Positions 11,876 to 23,609 of a stretch of 64,000 nucleotides of DNA are shown here, piece by piece. The DNA is from Agroathelia rolfsii. Lineage: Eukaryota; Basidiomycota; Agaricomycetes; Amylocorticiales; Amylocorticiaceae. The translations under genes were made by a program, and so were the position numbers. Location: NCBI GenBank assembly GCA_018343915.1, contig JABRWF010000008.1:2108001-2172000 (forward strand), given 5' to 3'. The first letter of the stretch is position 1. Each line of letters opens with the position of its first letter. The notes under the pieces were generated by a model. The model searched no databases. It was not told where the DNA came from and saw only the letters and a program-made list of their open reading frames with translations.

Positions 11876-13870
11876 ATGTCTATGCCCGCCGAGATTGAAG
11901 ATGATCTCCAAAAAATGCGACTTTATCTATCAGATACATTTACTTTCAACCTTGCCTGCGCGGGTGCTCTGACTTGGCTGGTATACGACACAGCTCTGTC
12001 ATTTGGAGATGAGGTGCGTCGCTTCTTATTCTCATAGCTTTCATCACCCAGACAAATTACATTTCTTTGTGTAGATCAAGTACATGTGGAGGTAAAGGAG
12101 CTCTCAATAATGTACAATGCTATTTGCTGTTGACTTACAAGTATTGCATCAGGTCGAGATGGACAATCACCAAAGTGCTTTATTTTCTAGCGAGATATTA
12201 TATTCTACTCGATCTAATGTAAGTGCATCTATCCAGAGATCCAGAATATGTAGCGGCGGTCATTGAGCAATATTGACCCATTATTCTCTCAATTATAATT
12301 ATACCGACAGCTTGTATTTGTCTGGTGCGCTTGCTGACATGCTTTTGCTATACGTTTACTGAAACCATTCCATATGATAGTCAACACCAACACAAAGCTC
12401 TCTGCAAAGGTATGCTTTCTTTGAAGGCATACTTGTAACTCCTATTAACGAGACTTTTCTTCTACTCAGTTGTAAGATTGTTTCTCTCGTAACGATACAA
12501 TAATTTCATGGCTAACGTGGAGCAGCTGCAAATCATGGATCTGGTTTAGAGGATTGTAGGCGTTTTATCTGAAATCATTTACCTGCACCAGTATGTTCAT
12601 GACACATATAGCAATGCACCATGGTCATCGGCCATGATTGCAGAAAGCTTATTTGCTTTTAGAATTTGGGCAATGTATGGGCGCGATAGAAAGAGTAAAT
12701 AATCATTTACTATTGGAGTTATTTTACATTTTTGACTAGTTTCTTGATAGTTTTCGCAATTGTTTTTTGTGCTTTGTTACGTGAGTTTCATTATCGTTTG
12801 ACAAGAGCTTACATTGAATATTGATCATAATGTCAAGTTGACGCAATGGTATTCTTTTTTTACCTCTTTATTTCATTGTCTCTATATCGCCGAAACTGGA
12901 TTTTCTAGATTAGTGCGGCAACAATCGCTGTCGACATGGATTTTTTGAAAGTCTTTTCGATTCCGCCGCAATTATCGGCACAATATGGCCTCCCGGCGTT
13001 GCCTGGATGTCTTGCGACCACTGGACCCAATCATATGGTACTTGTATATATATCCTGGTCAGAGTTTCTGCTCTTTAACGTCTTTCGTATGGCTAACGAT
13101 AACTTCTTAGGAGTGGTACATTGGCTCTTTCCTGTGAGATTTTTTCGCAAGGATTAGGCTCCGATTAAAATTACTATGCTGATATTATTTAAGTCCTCTA
13201 CTTTTCTCTTACAATTTACAAGCTTTGGTATCGTCCAAGCCATGATACAGGATCTGCAAGGCATGTGAAGCATCAAAAAATTGAGCTCATGCCCTTAGGT
13301 ACTCTTGTATTAAGGGATGGGGCATTATATTTCTTTATGTGAGTAGAAAATATTCATTAGTATTTGATGTTTGCTTAATTTCTTATGCAGTATCTTTGGT
13401 AAGCTTCAATTGAGGCCCTTTCTTACTAAGAGAAACAAATCGACAAGTGACCCAGCCATAGTGTTATTAAATTTCATGTTTACTATCAAGCTAGGCCAGC
13501 GGGCTCTCAATCAAATAGCGGTTTCGTAAGCATGTGTATCCAAATCTTCACTTGCAGAATTCCATTGCTAAGGATTTGATATATAGCTGGCTTATGGCCG
13601 CATATTCTATTCTGGTATGTGTCACCTGGACCAATTACTTCTCTGTGCCCACGAAAAGGAAACTCATGAAAGCCACGGGTTTAGTCGTGCAGGCTGATTT
13701 TAAATCTTCGGGCTCAGTCCGCTCCTGTCTCCAATGAGGTCGTCTTTCCTGATATTCAAGCTTCCTCCTCTTCATTTCAACGCCGTAAATTACAGCTTGA
13801 AGATGGTACTGATATTGCAGAAGACGTTCCTCTTGGAGTGTTATCTCTACGCCCAATGAACACTTCTTAA
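11876..13870 (+). CDS. DUF6533-domain multi-pass membrane protein, tandem copy 2
   Basis: Function unknown; paralogue of the gene at 8574. Exon 1 (11876-12013) encodes MSMPAEIEDDLQ and ends LTWLVYDTALSFGDE. Then come a 17-nt exon (12075-12091, IKYMWR), an exon with SRWTITKVLYFLARYYILL and a 14-nt exon (12311-12324), matching copy 1 in size and phase. Next are CKSWIWFRG (about 12527-12555), AESLFAFRIWAMYGRDRK (about 12640-12692), an extracellular-type loop LPALPGCLATTGPNH (about 12990-13035) and further helices. The tail ends EDVPLGVLSLRPMNTS with TAA at 13868-13870, clearly homologous to the tail of copy 1. The reading frame looks open throughout the parts I could splice. The last exon is polar and probably cytosolic. 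Confidence 0.72.
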
Positions 13871-14353
13871 TTGCTCATTTGTCCTAAAAGTTATATCATG
13901 GCTTGCAGATACCGATATGGAGCATGATTCAGAGCCTGAGTGTATTGATCGAGATAAAAATATCTGTTTGACTCCCAATTAGTCGCTACTTGCAAAGTTG
14001 AAGTTATTGATCAATTCAGAAAGATCAAGATCGACGACCAGCCGTAGTAGAAACCTTATGACAGAACGAATGCATTTCAGTTAATGGTAGAGTCAAGCTC
14101 CATGAACACTCATCAGATGAGCTCATTGATTAATAGCTTTGCATTTGTCAATGTATGCGTTCGGCTTGATTGTTAGGTTACAAAATATAGCACAGTACGT
14201 TAGTCGGATTAGTTCGGCCGAAGTACATCGTCCACTCGACATAGCTTGATTAGCCGTACAGCTCTATAAAGGCTCTGATGAAATCGAGTTTATCAACTCA
14301 GAAATAGAAAAAGACTCGATATCCCCTCCAACTCAATATCCATTTCAAATTCC
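13871..14353. other. Intergenic region upstream of the methyltransferase
   Basis: About 480 bp with no gene. It ends in a recognisable promoter: TATAAA at 14265-14270, then an adenine-rich and pyrimidine-rich leader. Confidence 0.6.
14265..14270 (+). promoter_or_regulatory. TATA box of the methyltransferase gene
   Basis: TATAAA in the context CTCTATAAAGG, 84 bp before the start codon, a typical fungal spacing. Confidence 0.5.
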
Positions 14354-15417
14354 ATGACCTCAATTACTCCGAATACAACCTCCGTCACCACTGGCGCGGA
14401 CAGTACAGGCTGGTCTGCCACCAACTATAATAATACCGCGTCATTCGTGTATTCAGCTGCGTTCACATCACCCATCCTAGACCTGCTCAATGTCAAGCCG
14501 GGAGAGCATGTCATTGATTTTGGGTGTGGTAGTGGCGAGGTAGCGCTGGAGATTCAGAGGCGTGTGGGGGACAAGGGTGATGTTGTTGGTGTGGATTTTA
14601 GTGAAAGTATGGTAGGTCAAATCCTCCCAAGCAACTATGTGTCTGAGCATACTGAAGATGAAATGGAAATCATCCGTCTTTTTCTGGATGCTCTTCGTGT
14701 TATTTCTGGAATAGATAGAGAAGGCGAAAGCAAACGGACTCCAGCATGCATTTGTTTCCGATCTTCAAGAGGAGCTCCTCTTCCCTGCAGGGTTCGCCGG
14801 GCGCAAAGAGGGCTTCGACGCTGTGTTCAGCAACGCAACATTACACTGGTGTAAGCGTAATCCGGCATTTGTGTTGGAAAATGCAAAACGGGTCCTCAGA
14901 CCAGGAGGTCGCATTGTCGTTGAGATGGGCGGACATTTGAATGTCATCGGTGAGAAGCCATCCCTTTGGAATGATATTCAAGCAACGCTCAAGCGTACAC
15001 TTGTATAGGTGTTAGAGCAGCATTACACCAAGTACTAAAGGAACGTGGACATAATCCTCAGGTCCTGGATCCATGGTTCTTTCCTTCCGTTCATGACTAT
15101 CAAGCGGTAAGCAAGTACATGTTCACCTATCCTATTCTCTTCCTAACATCTTTTCATAGCTATTGGAGGCGGCATCTTTGCGCACACAGCACATCAGCCT
15201 CACACCACGTTTGACGCCACTTTCAGATAGCGGTTTGAAAGGCTGGCTGAATCTCTTCGTGAGGCACTCGTACATGCAAGATTTCTCGGATGAGGAAGCA
15301 GAGGAAGTCGTAGACGAGGTCGTACGTCGGTGCGAGGTAGACTGTAAAGATGGACAGGAAAAGTGGACAATGATGTACGTTCGCTTGAGATTTGTCGCTA
15401 TATGGGATGGGAAGTAG
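14354..15417 (+). CDS. Class I SAM-dependent methyltransferase (UbiE/Tam-like)
   Basis: Four exons (14354-14611, 14715-14949, 15009-15106, 15160-15417) splice in frame to 282 aa. Motif I is VIDFGCGSGEVALE (about residues 54-67), followed by the acidic strand DVVGVDFSESM. Motif II/III is FDAVFSNATLHWC, and the next core segment is VLRPGGRIVVEMGGH. The methyltransferase_11/25 fold and the ATLHWC signature resemble trans-aconitate methyltransferases and related small-molecule enzymes. The C-terminal third (HISLTPRLTPL, GWLNLFVRHSYM) also matches that group. The substrate cannot be read from sequence. No targeting signal is evident, so it is probably cytosolic. It stands alone between the DUF6533 pair and a tRNA gene. 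Confidence 0.88.
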
Positions 15418-16347
15418 GAAACAAACGCTAGTAGAATTTGGGATTCAAGTCACGACCCTGTACTCTTGCGAGGGATTAATATATGCGCCTGTATTATCAT
15501 ATCCACTGTGCAACGGAGAAGATATCAGCATCATAACAGCAAGACCCCTTTGCTCACGAGAAGATAGAGAAAAGGTACATTACCGCCCGGTAATATGATT
15601 CTTTCTTCACATATCCAAGTTGACAACAGCTAAGTTTGCGCGGTTGAGATGGCTGATGCCCAGAAAGAATCAAAATTGTTACAATGTGTTTTGATTTGTT
15701 ATATGAGCTTCGTCATCGGATTTGGTTTGGCATAAGCGACCGATGGCTTATTCACTTGTGAAGTTACGTGAAGGTTTCCTTTTCTTGGACTCCAAACATA
15801 TGAAAAATTGACGAAATGACTTTCAAATCAGACCCTCCAAATGATCCAAATCCAGCCAGTATGACAGAGCTTCTTGCAAAAAATATACATAGGAGAGAGC
15901 GAAGCAAGTGATACCTCTCACAAGGCGTGGTTGCACAAAGGCCAGATGAAAGATTGGTAAAGGTACTGGATTGTGACGTCCGACTGGGGATGTCACGAGA
16001 GATGAATCACCAGAGAGAGAGAACTGGTATAAAATGTCGACTGCCTGTCCTACTCGACCGCATACATGGTCTGTATTTATACCTATCCTAAAATAATATT
16101 CACAAACGTACAAATGTATGAAAATCAAGTGAAGAATACATATCCTTTGTGGAATGGAAACCTGTCGTACGCTAATACCAAGAAATAAGAAATATTAAAT
16201 GCGACGTGACGAGCATCATATCACTAAACCGAGGAGCCTTACTCCGAAGGGTTTAAATCCGTTACATAGATTTACACTGCAGAAAGGTGTCCAATTAACG
16301 CCCTCCGGAAAATATCTTATATATTTTATTTATTACGCGTTAATAAC
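15418..16347. other. Intergenic region
   Basis: About 930 bp between the methyltransferase and a tRNA gene. I see no supportable coding sequence; the short open frames here lack conserved features. Confidence 0.55.
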
Positions 16348-16463
16348 GCCCGGCTAGCTCAATCGGTAGAGCGTGAGACTCTTACGAGCAGCTGGGTGAA
16401 GTCAGCTTGCGAGGCCATGCCTCTGCAATCTCAAGGTTGTGGGTTCGACCCCCACGTCGGGCT
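16348..16463 (+). tRNA. tRNA-Lys(CUU) with a 43-nt intron, copy 1
   Basis: The acceptor stem GCCCGGC pairs with GTCGGGC (one G-U), with discriminator T at 16463. The D arm is AGCTCAATCGGTAGAGCG. The anticodon stem TGAGA/TCTCA encloses loop C-T-C-T-T-A-A, giving anticodon CUU. The T arm is GTGGGTTCGACCCCCAC. A 43-nt intron sits after position 37, the canonical place, and contains CGAGCAGCTGG. Mature length is 73 nt. The B-box is GGTTCGACCCC, and a T-run at about 16471-16477 is the Pol III terminator. An identical copy lies inverted at 24359-24474. Confidence 0.95.
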
Positions 16464-16996
16464 AATGTCCTTTTTTTATTTTTCTGTCTACTATCTGACT
16501 CCCGAACATGTCTGGGCGGCTGAAGGTTAGTTGCTTTTCTGAGATAGATAAATATAAATTCTTGTCGTACACTGTTCATGTCTTCATGTTGCGGATAATC
16601 AAATCTACTGGAATGGAGAGTTGCAGTTGACTGAGTCTTGCGGCATTTTAAGCATGATGAATGATAGATGAATCAGCTTTTCGAGCCTGTCAATATTTCA
16701 TGTTGCTATCACTAGCGTATTTTGGGTATCGCATTAGTAGCATAAATAAAACTGTTCCACGTAGAGTACACGAAAAAGGTCGTAATTAGGATATACACAA
16801 GGCGTTTATAGTTGACCTGCCTCTATATCTACATCGACATCCCGTATGCGAGGATTGAACTTCTAGTAGTGTCGACGGGCCCCACTACTGTCATCCTGAT
16901 CATCATGCCTTTTCCGATAAAGCAGATAGACGCGACCTTGACGCTCACTATACCACACGCCCGTATAAATAGCTAGACAAACATAATCCGGTACAG
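16464..16996. other. Intergenic region downstream of tRNA-Lys copy 1
   Basis: Beyond the Pol III T-run this 530-bp AT-rich stretch contains nothing I can assign. Confidence 0.5.
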
Positions 16997-17323
16997 TCAG
17001 TTCACATACGACTTTGTCATGACTGTCATGGCTACTAACCCCCCGTCTAGGAGTTCACCAGCCACTACCGCGTACACGTGAATCAGATTTGAGGGATCTG
17101 AGTCACGCAAGTACCGCACTCCGTACTTAAACCTGTCATCACTATCACATGTCGCCTGAAACAAGCGACCAGGTTTCAAGGCGAGGATTGTATTTGATTC
17201 TGGCAGGAAGCCGTGCTCGACGTCTATATGCTCTACGGACATGTACTCCTCTGCCATAGTAATCAACGATATTGTCGCATGGCGTGATTTTGCTATGCAA
17301 GACGGAAGTGATATGGTGTACAT
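16997..17323 (-). CDS. Uncharacterised short open reading frame
   Basis: A 108-codon open frame with an internal Met followed by AEEYMSVEHIDVEHGF, and ending VVAGELLDGGLVAMTVMT. The composition is protein-like, but I recognise no family. The 3' end lies in an otherwise empty interval, and no neighbouring exon could be joined convincingly. It may be a small hypothetical gene or chance. Confidence 0.2.
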   Translation of the reverse strand: MYTISLPSCIAKSRHATISLITMAEEYMSVEHIDVEHGFLPESNTILALKPGRLFQATCDSDDRFKYGVRYLRDSDPSNLIHVYAVVAGELLDGGLVAMTVMTKSYVN

Positions 17324-17446
17324 AAATACTGTTCAATTTTCTTGCTGCAGTATTTGCGCGGGATTGTAGATAGGCAGCAGGTCGAGGGCATTTATTAGTC
17401 GTCTGTGCTGCGTGATCCAGTTCCTACGGTCTGCCCCGACGGACCT

Positions 17447-17702
17447 ATGATACTTTGTGAGTATCCCGGATCAACATTATATTTACTGATACTTGCTAAC
17501 GGGCGGATTTTCAGCACAAGGACAAGGTGAAAACAGCACCATGCAGAATGCGTTGAGTGCTGGCAAGTTGCTTGCTGGGCCACGGGATATCACGAGACAG
17601 AAGGTGATATCAGAGGCGCTTCAGGGAGAGGTCATTTCTCGTGCTATAAATTGGATACTGGCTCTATGTCAGGAGAGTCAGAAGCTATTCCCAAGATTTT
17701 AG
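17447..17702 (+). CDS. Possible two-exon small protein
   Basis: A 10-nt first exon (17447-17456, ATG) followed by a GTGAGT donor, then a TTTTCAG acceptor and exon 2 (17515-17702), gives 65 codons in frame: the start MILSQGQGENS, then DITRQKVISEALQGEVIS and a stop at 17700-17702. Good splice signals and balanced composition argue for coding. No family is recognised, and it could instead be the C-terminal end of a larger gene whose upstream exons I could not find. Confidence 0.25.
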
Positions 17703-17877
17703 GGCAAGGAGTAGGACATGATGAAACGGGGGCAATGGCCTGTAACAGGATCGGATAACAGGTAAATTATTGGGGAGAATATATGAGTATTAGATTTTGT
17801 ATAATTCTATCGTTGAAAAACATTGTAATAGAGAAGTGTATCATGAAAACACAGCTGAAAAGTTCAAGCGCCTTCCT

Positions 17878-19570
17878 CTATCGCACTTTTCTATCCGACT
17901 CCTCTTCATCCTTCAACCCTTCTATGAAGGGCCAAACCTCTTCATCAGCACCTTTTTTGTCGCTTGAGCCTGAGCTTGCGCCATTTTCTTTGTTGGCAGT
18001 AATGCCCAAAAAGCGATACTGTCCGCCCATACCCGTGAGGTCTACAAGTCGCTTTGCAGCGTCTGAGACGGTCTGCGAGCCTATAGCTTCTACACGGGCG
18101 TCAATGCCCATGCGCTTCAGGAAGGCACGTTGGGAGAGCGTGCCGTGGGTGTTAACCAAGCCAGCCATGGCCTCCTTGAGGTAGGAAAAATCGACGTTGG
18201 CAGTTAGATCGCACTCTCCCGGCCGATGGAAGGTGTCTACGATTTTATGTGACTTGAAGGCCTGGAGAGTAAGAAAAATTGAGCGGTCAGACGGTCAAGG
18301 ATGGAGGAAGAATGAAATAAAATAAGCAAATGGGAGCAAATAACAAACTTGTATACTTACTCGAAGCGAGTCACCAAATGCATGATCGGCACCATAATCA
18401 ATCACGAGGCCTGCACCGCCATTCTTAAAAAGTTCTGCAGCTCGTCGGGCAATCTTGAACGAGGCAGGGGATATCTCGACGCGTGGAAGGACGTCAAAAC
18501 GCGGCGAAGTTTTTGGTAGGAAGGAAGAGGCACCAGTGGCTTCTTTGGATAGGACGGTCCGCAGGCGATTCGTGGTGATGGAGGGCATAGGTGACGAAGG
18601 AGCATATGTTGATACGTATTGGGGGAGAGGGGATTCTGGTGCTGGTGAGGAGCCGACCATTAGTTCGCGCCATCCTTCAGGACGTTTCTACTTCAAAATG
18701 AGCCAGCCGGATATGCATTTGTGATATTATGTCTACTCACCTCAAATACATGGATAGGAAGAGCGTCGAAAAACTCGTGAGCAATGAACATGGTATACAT
18801 GTCGTCTTCCTCAACTGGCACTTCTTCAATAGATTCATGCCAAGCTATCTCAACAGAAGCATCCGAGAGGCTTTTTTCTTGCTGTTGTCGCAGTGGACGA
18901 CTAGTTTCCACAAGGTGTACACGGGCTAATGAGTCACGAGCGGCGGGGAATTGCTTGAACACACGCAAGACATCGGCCATTAAGGTGCCACGGCCGGGTC
19001 CTAGTTCAACTATCCGGAATTTTGGTCTTGGAACGGTCATCCAGCGAGAGAGAAGCCATACTGCAACAAGCTATGCGTCGGTGAGTGAGTTCAATACATG
19101 GAAACTCGAACAACAGGGCATTCGACGGCGCTCATGTAAATGTTCCTGGGTGGTGTGAGACATCGAGAGGCTATGAAGCCAGAACGAGGCACAGGCAACA
19201 TATACGCTCCTCCTTTGGAAACCATGCAAGGCATTGCATGTGACCGTCGAACAGTATGCCTATCCTATCAAAAAAGCAGACGGACCTCTCCAAAGACTTG
19301 AGAGATTTCGGGACTAGTAATAAAATCTCCCTTCTTTCCAAAGATGGGATTTTCGGGACTCGTATAATAGCCGTGCACGGGATGAGAGAGGCATAGGTTG
19401 ATGTATGCCGCAAACGGTACAGGGCCCTTGCTTTGGATATCGTCGAGAATTATCTTCTCTATAGGTGTGGATGGAAGCAACGAGGACTGGGACCGCCTTG
19501 GAACCGTGGCAGAAGCAGTAACTAAACGTGGGATGAGCCGAGTTCTAGTCAGTGTTTGTCTGAGCATCAT
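17878..19570 (-). CDS. NDUFAF7/MidA-type protein arginine methyltransferase, complex I assembly factor
   Basis: Homologue of NDUFAF7 (MidA), which symmetrically dimethylates an arginine of the NDUFS2 subunit and is needed for assembly of respiratory complex I in the mitochondrial matrix. Exon 1 (from 19570) encodes an import presequence (MMLRQTLTRTRLIPRL) and the family N-terminus (GPVPFAAYINLCLSHPVHGY, KKGDFITSPEISQVFGE). The next exon has LVAVWLLSRW and the SAM-binding core RIVELGPGRGTLMADVLR, then FIAHEFFDALPIHVFE, which includes the family EFFDALP motif. Later exons give GAGLVIDYGADHAFGDSLR, DTFHRPGECDLTANVDFSYL and TQRAFL-like SQRAFLKRMGI. The stop is at 17880-17878. Four or more introns are present, and all hallmark residues appear intact. 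Head-to-head with eIF6. Confidence 0.93.
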
Positions 19571-19698
19571 GATGACTGTGGTCGACGACTCGAGTTACGG
19601 AGCCGCAATTAATAGCATATTGCCGGAAGTATAAAATGCGCAAACACAGACAGCTTACCTTATCAACTCCTCCCTCAAATCTCCCAGCTCAAAAGATC
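19571..19698. promoter_or_regulatory. 128-bp shared promoter interval, NDUFAF7 / eIF6
   Basis: The two start codons are separated by only 128 bp, so both core promoters and 5' UTRs must overlap here. TATAAAA at 19630-19636 is oriented for eIF6, 63 bp before its ATG, and is preceded by GCCGGAAG. Confidence 0.6.
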
Positions 19699-20607
19699 AT
19701 GGCTACCCGTTAGGACTTTTACTCTATGCAGTCACAAACAGCAGCCATATTGAATTTAACCCTTAGGCCTCCAATTTGAAAACAACAGCGACATCGGCGT
19801 ATTCGCAAAACTCACAAACAGCTACTGTCTGGCTGCAATCCAAGGCAGCACAAATTTCTACTCTGCCTTTGAGGCCGAGCTCGGGGATGTCATTCCCATA
19901 GTCCACACCTCCATTGGTGGCACACGTATAATAGGCCGATTGACGGCTGGTGCGTTCAGCCCATCTTGCAGCACCATATTCTGTTTCTCATCTCTAGAAA
20001 TTTAGGCAACCGACATGGTCTTTTGGTCCCTTCCACAACGACAGATCAAGAGTTGCAACATCTACGGAACTCACTTCCAGATGCTGTCGCAATACAACGA
20101 GTTGAGGAGAGGCTGTCTGCACTCGGAAATGTCATCGCATGCAACGATCATGTAGCACTCGTTCACCCAGATGTCGACCGAGAAACTGAAGAAATCATCG
20201 CTGACGTTCTCAAAGTGGAGGTCTTCCGGCAGACCATCGCTGACAACGTCCTCGTCGGCTCATACTGTGCAATCACCAACCAGGGCGGATTGGTACATCC
20301 TAGGACCAGCATTCAAGATCAGGACGAACTGAGTAGCTTGCTACAAATACCACTGGTCGCTGGAACAGTCAACCGCGGCTCTGATGTAATCGGTGCCGGC
20401 CTTATCGTCAACGACTGGTGTGCATTCACCGGTCTCGAGACAACGGCACCCGAAATCAGTGTCATTGAGGCTGCCTTTAGTAAGTTTCAGAGCTGCTCTT
20501 CATGTCATCATCATCTCATTTACCTTCACCTGCCAGAACTTTCTGGACAAGATTCTTCCGCTGCCATCGGGGAAATGCGTGATTCGCTCATTGATAATTG
20601 GGCATAG
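19699..20607 (+). CDS. TIF6: Eukaryotic translation initiation factor 6 (60S anti-association factor)
   Basis: eIF6 binds the 60S ribosomal subunit, is required for pre-60S maturation in the nucleolus and keeps 60S from joining 40S prematurely. Four exons (19699-19708, 19767-19949, 20006-20479, 20537-20607) give exactly 245 aa, the family length. Sequence starts [16 protein letters not shown] and contains [84 protein letters not shown] and [20 protein letters not shown], matching the five-fold repeated alpha/beta propeller. The C-terminus is [11 protein letters not shown]. The first exon carries only ten coding nucleotides, and its donor is GTTAGG. No defects are seen. Confidence 0.96.
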
Positions 20608-21089
20608 TTAAAGTGAAAGCTAAATTCCTATGAACTTTTTTTGCTCTCTTTTGGTTAAAAGCGTACTTTTTTCATGAAACCGCAACTGTACCTCTACATG
20701 ATCTTGGCCACGAACAATATATTTAACCTGATATTTTGGTGAACTTAATTCTTGCTACTATTTTGTTCGCAGGTGTGATTGGAGAATGGGACGTGGGCGA
20801 TCATATCAATCTTCGTGATTGTAAGCAATCTAGACCGGTTAAACCGACGGGAATCGAAACCCCTGCAAGCCTATTTTGACTGGGGGCCATTTACAATGCG
20901 CATACATTCGGGCCCCAGTGGCACTTAATTATCAAGGCTACAAATCACTTTTGAGAATATCTCACATTGTCAAGCTCACGCTACTTTGGTGCTTTTTGAT
21001 CCTACTGCCCAATTGCGCTGTGTATACTCTCCCAAAACCTATCATTATATTAGTGTAAACTTGATTTGTCAATCCAAAATTCGAAAAAC
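20608..21089. other. Intergenic region between convergent eIF6 and esterase
   Basis: About 480 bp holding the two 3' ends. No further gene is seen. Confidence 0.55.
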
Positions 21090-23556
21090 TCACGCGCAAC
21101 GTTCCAATATCGTTGAATTCGTCGGTATCGTGTGAATCACCGGCAAATTCGTGTTCTCTGTCTGGTTGAACAGCATCTCCTTGCGACTCTCAACCCACGG
21201 AGCCCATTTAGGTGTAATATTCGTCGGGTCAAACTTGACGTTCGGGTCGAGGAACATGATCATAGATGCAAACGACTCCGAGAACGCGGTGATGAATGCC
21301 GTATTGTTGAAGGTGATTACCTCATTGTATGGCGAATTTCTGAGGAATAGAAGAGGTTAGTTGTATGCTTCAGATGGATATAAATAAAGTGCGTATTTAC
21401 ACAGAAAAATAGTAGGGAAGATCGTTGCCGTGATACGCGGGTGGAATAGCAAATTCACCCTAAAAAATCTCAGCAAAATGTATGGTATGATAAGGTCCAC
21501 TGAGATATGTTTTACCTTATACCCATTTTCTCCGAATGCACGCAGAAGTAGATACGTTGGGCAAACGAATATAGCTACCAGTGAAATCTTATCAATATAT
21601 TTGATGCTTATGAAGATGGTGTAAGATGGCCTACATTCTCCCATGACGAAATCGCACTGTTCTGCGACAGTCGTCGGAATTGGTGAATACAGCTCCACCG
21701 CTTTCTCAACTTGCTTGGCTGTTATATCTGGGAAGAGCTCGGTAACATAGTTGGTCAAATTTGAATTCGTCTGGTCGACAAATACGTAGCCTTCTTGGCT
21801 GTTCGTTATGGACAAAAGTGCTTCCTAATTGAGGTTTGTATTAAGAGGGATGAAAGATAGGTAATATTCTGGATATAATCACGTACACCATTATGCAGGC
21901 CACTCTGAAGAGTCTCAGTTGGACTTTCTACGATGAACGAACCATCTATGACAGGAACCCATAAGTATGTGCCGTAGAAACCTGCATTGTCAATGTTGGT
22001 GTTGATAGTGGCCAATGCTGTCACGTTGAGATCTCGTAAGCAGGAAAGAGTATCTGTAGTCATCGAACAGCTATACAGTGAATATTATTCAGAGATAGTT
22101 ATATTAGATTCATTAGTGTATGCGGACGTACTTGGCTTGTGAAACCACTTCGCTATAGAGCTCCTATAAACGTTTGCCGCCCCGCATTAGTTGACTGTAT
22201 TTGATTCGAGCGGCAGCAACTTCTTACCTCCGGAATGGTAGCGTTGTAGTAGTACTGAGAAGGCAGGAACGTTGAACTGGTAAGAGCTGCACGAAAGAGC
22301 GACGGCTGGGTATTCCCACCATGCGCGACTACATGCTGGAGAACGGAACCAGCGCCTAATAGAGTCAGTGAGCAAATTTAAGCTGATACGACATAGTAGC
22401 GAAAATAAATGAGAAGATTTCTCTTACCGGCTGACTCGCCCCAGATGGCAACCTTGGTTGGATCACCTCCGAACTTGTAAATCTTTATCATGCATGAATG
22501 ATATAAATATGAGTAGACAATTATTGAGCGGAATGATAAATCTTACGTTTTTCTGCACCCATTGCAGTGCAAAATTTTGGTCCACTTAATATGGAAGCTC
22601 TAAGTAAAAAAAATTGGCACATTGACATCACACACTCACGTAGACCAGCGTTGAGGGCACCATTCTCATGAACGGCTGTTCCTGGCAAGAAGCCTAGTAC
22701 GGACACTTTAATCGAGGGATAAGTGTATTATCATGAAAAACCATCACCAAAGAGGCCCAGACGATATTGAATAACAACTGCAACGATACCGCTATGAGCG
22801 TCACTGACCAGATCACTCCCATCGCTTTACACATAAAAAACACGTTTTTCTAGGTCAGACCACTTATATCACATTCAGGTATCGAAATCACGTACTACCA
22901 CGCCGCTTCGCCTCCGATGTACCTAAAATTTTCGTTAGAGTGTAGTTATAGATAGGATAGGACGTATCTACCCTCCACCATGAATCCAGACGACGACAGG
23001 AATGCTTTGATTCAGATTCGTGCCAGGAGAGTAAACACTTGAAAGAAATATAATTGGTCAATTGTACGCTCGGTCAAATGTGCGGCAGGTCTACTTACTT
23101 CAGGAACAAGCAATCTTCTGAATTCGTAATTGATGTAGTATCGCGTTTTGTCTTTGAATCAGGTAAGTAAGGATTGGTTGGAGATAGGCCGACAATGGCC
23201 TGATAACAATAATTCGGTTGCGTCGTTGCCTGCTGAACACCGCGCGTGGGCGATGGAGCCTGTGGGGCCGCAAAGCGAAGTGTAGCTGGAAGCACTCTCG
23301 TTCAGATCATGAATGCTGGTGTGGAAAAGAAGGGAGCGAGAGAAATCGAACCGGTCGGAGGAGCAGCGTAGCGAACTCCCAGGAAACTGGTCACGTTGGA
23401 TGTTGCATTCCAGTAACCTTGATATTGAGCATACTCCAGATCAACAATAGGATTGAATTTCGTTGTAGACGCAGTAGCTGAGCATGATTGATACAAGCCT
23501 GAGACGAGCGTCAGGAAAAGCAAACTAGTCTGAATGCTAGTACGCCAGAGCGACAT
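21090..23556 (-). CDS. Secreted type-B carboxylesterase/lipase (alpha/beta hydrolase)
   Basis: Member of the fungal carboxylesterase-lipase family, secreted and hydrolysing carboxylic esters (triglycerides, sterol esters or aromatic esters; the substrate is not predictable). The start at 23556 gives a signal peptide (MSLWRTSIQTSLLFLTLVSG). The N-terminal family block reads NVTSFLGVRYAAPPTG; SEDCLFLKVYSP carries the conserved EDCL; PVVVWIHGG forms the oxyanion hole. The nucleophile elbow is GESAGAGSV (about 22450-22425), and the catalytic His is probably in AYHGNDLPYYF (about 21440-21400). Exons end with NLPVIHTIPTNST and LERCA before TGA at 21092-21090. About ten introns interrupt the gene, several around 50-60 bp. 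A TATA element lies 47 bp upstream. Convergent with eIF6. Confidence 0.9.
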
Positions 23557-23602
23557 GACTACTGCTCCTGTTCCAGGACTTGTTCTTCTATGATCCAGAT
23601 CC

Positions 23603-23609
23603 TTATATA
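23603..23609 (-). promoter_or_regulatory. TATA box of the carboxylesterase gene
   Basis: TATATAA on the minus strand, 47 bp upstream of the start codon at 23556. Confidence 0.5.

Noticed and set aside
16382..16579. Open frame overlapping tRNA-Lys copy 1, and its counterpart at 24316-24498
   Set aside because: Each runs through the tRNA gene; the shared peptide merely reflects the identical tRNA sequence.
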